Source: an uncultured Clostridia bacterium (GTDB taxonomy: Bacteria; Bacillota; Clostridia; UBA1381). Taken from it: a stretch of 14,709 nt of DNA. Position numbers and translations under genes: made by a program. Shown here in pieces: positions 14,688 to 14,709 of the stretch (within the stretch, counting starts at the first letter, position 1; every line of letters begins with the position of its first letter). The notes below the pieces were generated by a model. That model was not told where the DNA came from. It did not search any database and saw only the letters and a list, made by a program, of their open reading frames with translations. The stretch spans positions 1 to 14,709 of the forward strand of contig CALXUL010000016.1 of the NCBI GenBank assembly GCA_944391635.1, written 5' to 3'.

Positions 14688-14694
14688 CTCCTTT
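14688..14694 (-). promoter_or_regulatory. Ribosome binding site that fixes a second TTG start
   Basis: AAAGGAG on the minus strand lies 8 nt before the TTG at 14679-14677, the same spacing as the TTG-started hydrolase at 7776. An ATG a few bases inside is out of frame. Upstream of it only 15 bp remain before the window edge, too little to show a promoter. Confidence 0.8.
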
Positions 14695-14709
14695 GCATTT
14701 TATATATAC

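Noticed and set aside
1..14709. CRISPR array, insertion-sequence ends, rRNA or tRNA genes
   Set aside because: I looked for regular short direct repeats with spacers, transposase motifs and structural RNA signatures and saw none; the only long repeats are coding modules.

Overview
The window (about 40% G+C, strong AGGAGG-type Shine-Dalgarno sites, S-layer-homology domains, TTG starts) looks like a chromosomal piece of a gut- or rumen-type Gram-positive anaerobe of the Clostridia. Polysaccharide degraders that carry many secreted SLH proteins, such as Monoglobus-like lineages, would fit. The genus is an inference from gene style, not from a marker gene.

Layout. (1) Positions 1-11556 hold one minus-strand operon of four genes with gaps of only 17-24 nt. 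In transcription order these are: a 1252-residue secreted clan GH-A glycoside hydrolase with duplicated N-terminal jelly-roll modules (7798-11556); a 1123-residue paralogous hydrolase ending in a CBM9-like domain (4405-7776); a 1402-residue secreted, non-catalytic surface protein with two copies of an unfamiliar ~176-residue module, further beta modules, a helical domain and three C-terminal SLH domains (172-4380); and the 5' end of another secreted protein with an SLH-like N-terminus (1-154, cut by the window edge). (2) A 168-bp divergent control region (11557-11724) holds two overlapping back-to-back promoters and a dyad. (3) A divergent AraC-family regulator lies at 11725-12576. (4) A 363-bp convergent spacer (12577-12939) holds a G+C-rich element of unknown nature and a bidirectional terminator. 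(5) A minus-strand gene for a cytoplasmic helical protein of unknown function (12940-14679) has no evident link to the rest.

How it may work together (inference). The AraC protein senses a sugar or oligosaccharide and controls the divergent operon and perhaps itself. The two hydrolases are exported and cut a polysaccharide. The SLH protein sits on the cell wall and probably binds the same substrate or helps hold it near the cell. No transporter or intracellular sugar-processing gene is in the window, so the substrate cannot be named. The least familiar parts are the repeated module of the SLH protein, its ~210-residue helical domain, and the duplicated jelly-roll of the first hydrolase, which contains a sharply bounded, almost identical 269-bp block suggestive of recent gene conversion.
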